Source: Sphingobium sp. 15-1
Lineage (GTDB): Bacteria > Pseudomonadota > Alphaproteobacteria > Sphingomonadales > Sphingomonadaceae
NCBI RefSeq assembly: GCF_013375535.1
Contig: NZ_JABXJG010000003.1
Span: 744,001-808,000 of the forward strand
Length of the DNA stretch: 64,000 nucleotides
Direction: 5' to 3'
In this document: positions 63,476-64,000 of the stretch, piece by piece
Layout of the letters: each line of letters begins with the position of its first letter
Numbering within the stretch: position 1 is the first letter of the stretch
The notes under the pieces: generated by a model
Database searches by the model: none
Told to the model about the DNA's origin: nothing
The model's input: the letters and a program-made list of their open reading frames with translations, nothing else
Made by a program: the position numbers and the translations under genes

Positions 63476-64000
63476 TCAGTTGCCGGGTCCGATGACGAGG
63501 CAATCGCGCGCGGCCTGAACGATGTCAGCGGTGACCTCCTCGACGCGGTTGAGGGTCATGATCCGCCGCATCTGCGCGAACAGGCGCTCCATGAGCCGGA
63601 AGTTGCCGCGCGTGATGCGGATCACGGCTGCCTGCGCTTCGATCGCGTCGAGTTGGGCCGGGTCGAAGCTGATCCCGAAATCGCCGGCGTGGGTCGCGAG
63701 CAGCAGCCGCATTTCGGTCTCGGTAAGCGGTTTGAACTCGTGGACGAAGCCGATCCGCGAGTAGAGCTGGGCATAGCGGGCGAGGCGCTTCTCCAAGCCC
63801 GGCATACCCATCAGGATCAGCCCGAAGCCGTGGCGATCGGCCATGTCGCGGAGATGTTCGAGCGACTTTATGGTCAGGCGGTCGGCCTCGTCGACGATGA
63901 CGAGGGGGCAGGCGATGCGGGCGGCGTCATGGGTGATTTCGTCCTGCGAGCCGCCCGCGACCGTCAGCCGGGCATAGCCCAGCTTAATGAGGTTGAGGCC
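63476..64000 (-). CDS. AAA+ ATPase of the transposition-helper type (partial)
   Basis: The frame is open from the window edge (GLNLIKLGYARLTVAGGSQDEITHDAARIACPLVIVDEADRLTIKSLEHLRDMADRHGFGLILMGMPGLEKRLARYAQLYSRIGFVHEFKPLT...). Walker B CPLVIVDEAD and sensor 1 LILMGMPGL match TniB/IstB-like AAA+ proteins that assist DDE transposases; the N-terminal Walker A lies beyond 64000. FKPLTETEMRLLL and the C-terminal helical part are typical. A transposase would be expected just outside the window. Confidence 0.8.
   Translation of the reverse strand, partial: GLNLIKLGYARLTVAGGSQDEITHDAARIACPLVIVDEADRLTIKSLEHLRDMADRHGFGLILMGMPGLEKRLARYAQLYSRIGFVHEFKPLTETEMRLLLATHAGDFGISFDPAQLDAIEAQAAVIRITRGNFRLMERLFAQMRRIMTLNRVEEVTADIVQAARDCLVIGPGN

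Noticed and set aside
1..64000. CRISPR array, tRNA or rRNA genes
   Set aside because: No regularly spaced repeats of CRISPR type and no rRNA or tRNA sequence were recognised; the only short repeat arrays are the iterons and the parS-like palindromes.

Overview
The window looks like part of a large conjugative plasmid, or plasmid-derived element, of a sphingomonad-type alphaproteobacterium. This is inferred from four things: high GC, an F-type transfer operon in the order seen on sphingomonad megaplasmids, an alphaproteobacterial LexA-type box (GAAC-N7-GAAC) in front of an imuA-imuB-dnaE2 mutagenesis cassette, and a RepA / iteron / ParA / parS / ParB maintenance core. No rRNA, tRNA or CRISPR array was seen.

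Layout. 1-2.4 kb: a frameshifted VirB1-like transglycosylase, a resolvase-like protein without the catalytic serine, two small HTH regulators and a hypothetical protein. 2.8-8.7 kb: a minus-strand acyl-CoA catabolic operon (AMP-forming ligase, SDR hydroxyacyl-CoA dehydrogenase, thiolase, acyl-CoA dehydrogenase, CoA-transferase); the first and last genes are frameshifted. 8.87-11.38 kb: an IS21-family element (copy A) carrying five indels; its end cuts traB. 11.4-28.0 kb: F-type mating-pair-formation operon ('traB-dsbC-traV-traC-orf-trbI-traF(S26)-traW-orf-traU-trbC-traN-traF-traH-traG). 28-34.8 kb: small genes, then SOS-controlled imuA (broken), imuB and dnaE2. 35-40.6 kb: a hypothetical gene cut by an intact IS21 copy B, which abuts a truncated inverted copy C, which in turn cuts a group II intron.

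40.7-48.9 kb holds the most interesting structure. A 6.89-kb element (41331-48220) sits inside an antirestriction ardC gene. It encodes three overlapping tyrosine recombinases and its own ardC. It is bounded by 6-bp direct repeats (GCCACA) and 13-bp inverted arms. Removing it restores the interrupted ardC reading frame exactly, and the predicted circle junction has a 13-8-13 recombinase-site architecture.

49-60.8 kb: plasmid core. A ParB-like protein, a giant methyltransferase/Strawberry-notch helicase fusion, a TOPRIM primase-like protein and RepA read leftwards. An iteron origin follows, then parA, three identical parS-like palindromes and parB reading rightwards. 60.8-64 kb: a DUF1612-type HTH protein, a divergent tyrosine recombinase and a truncated AAA+ ATPase of the transposition-helper type.

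How the parts fit together: the core replicates and segregates the plasmid; the tra operon builds the pilus and mating channel, but relaxase, coupling protein and the pilin end of the operon are not in the window; ArdC proteins and the methyltransferase-helicase plausibly protect incoming DNA from restriction; imuB/dnaE2 give mutagenic repair. Multiple IS21 copies have reshaped the transfer region. Frameshifts cluster in the first 11.4 kb, which could mean decay or poorer sequence quality there.
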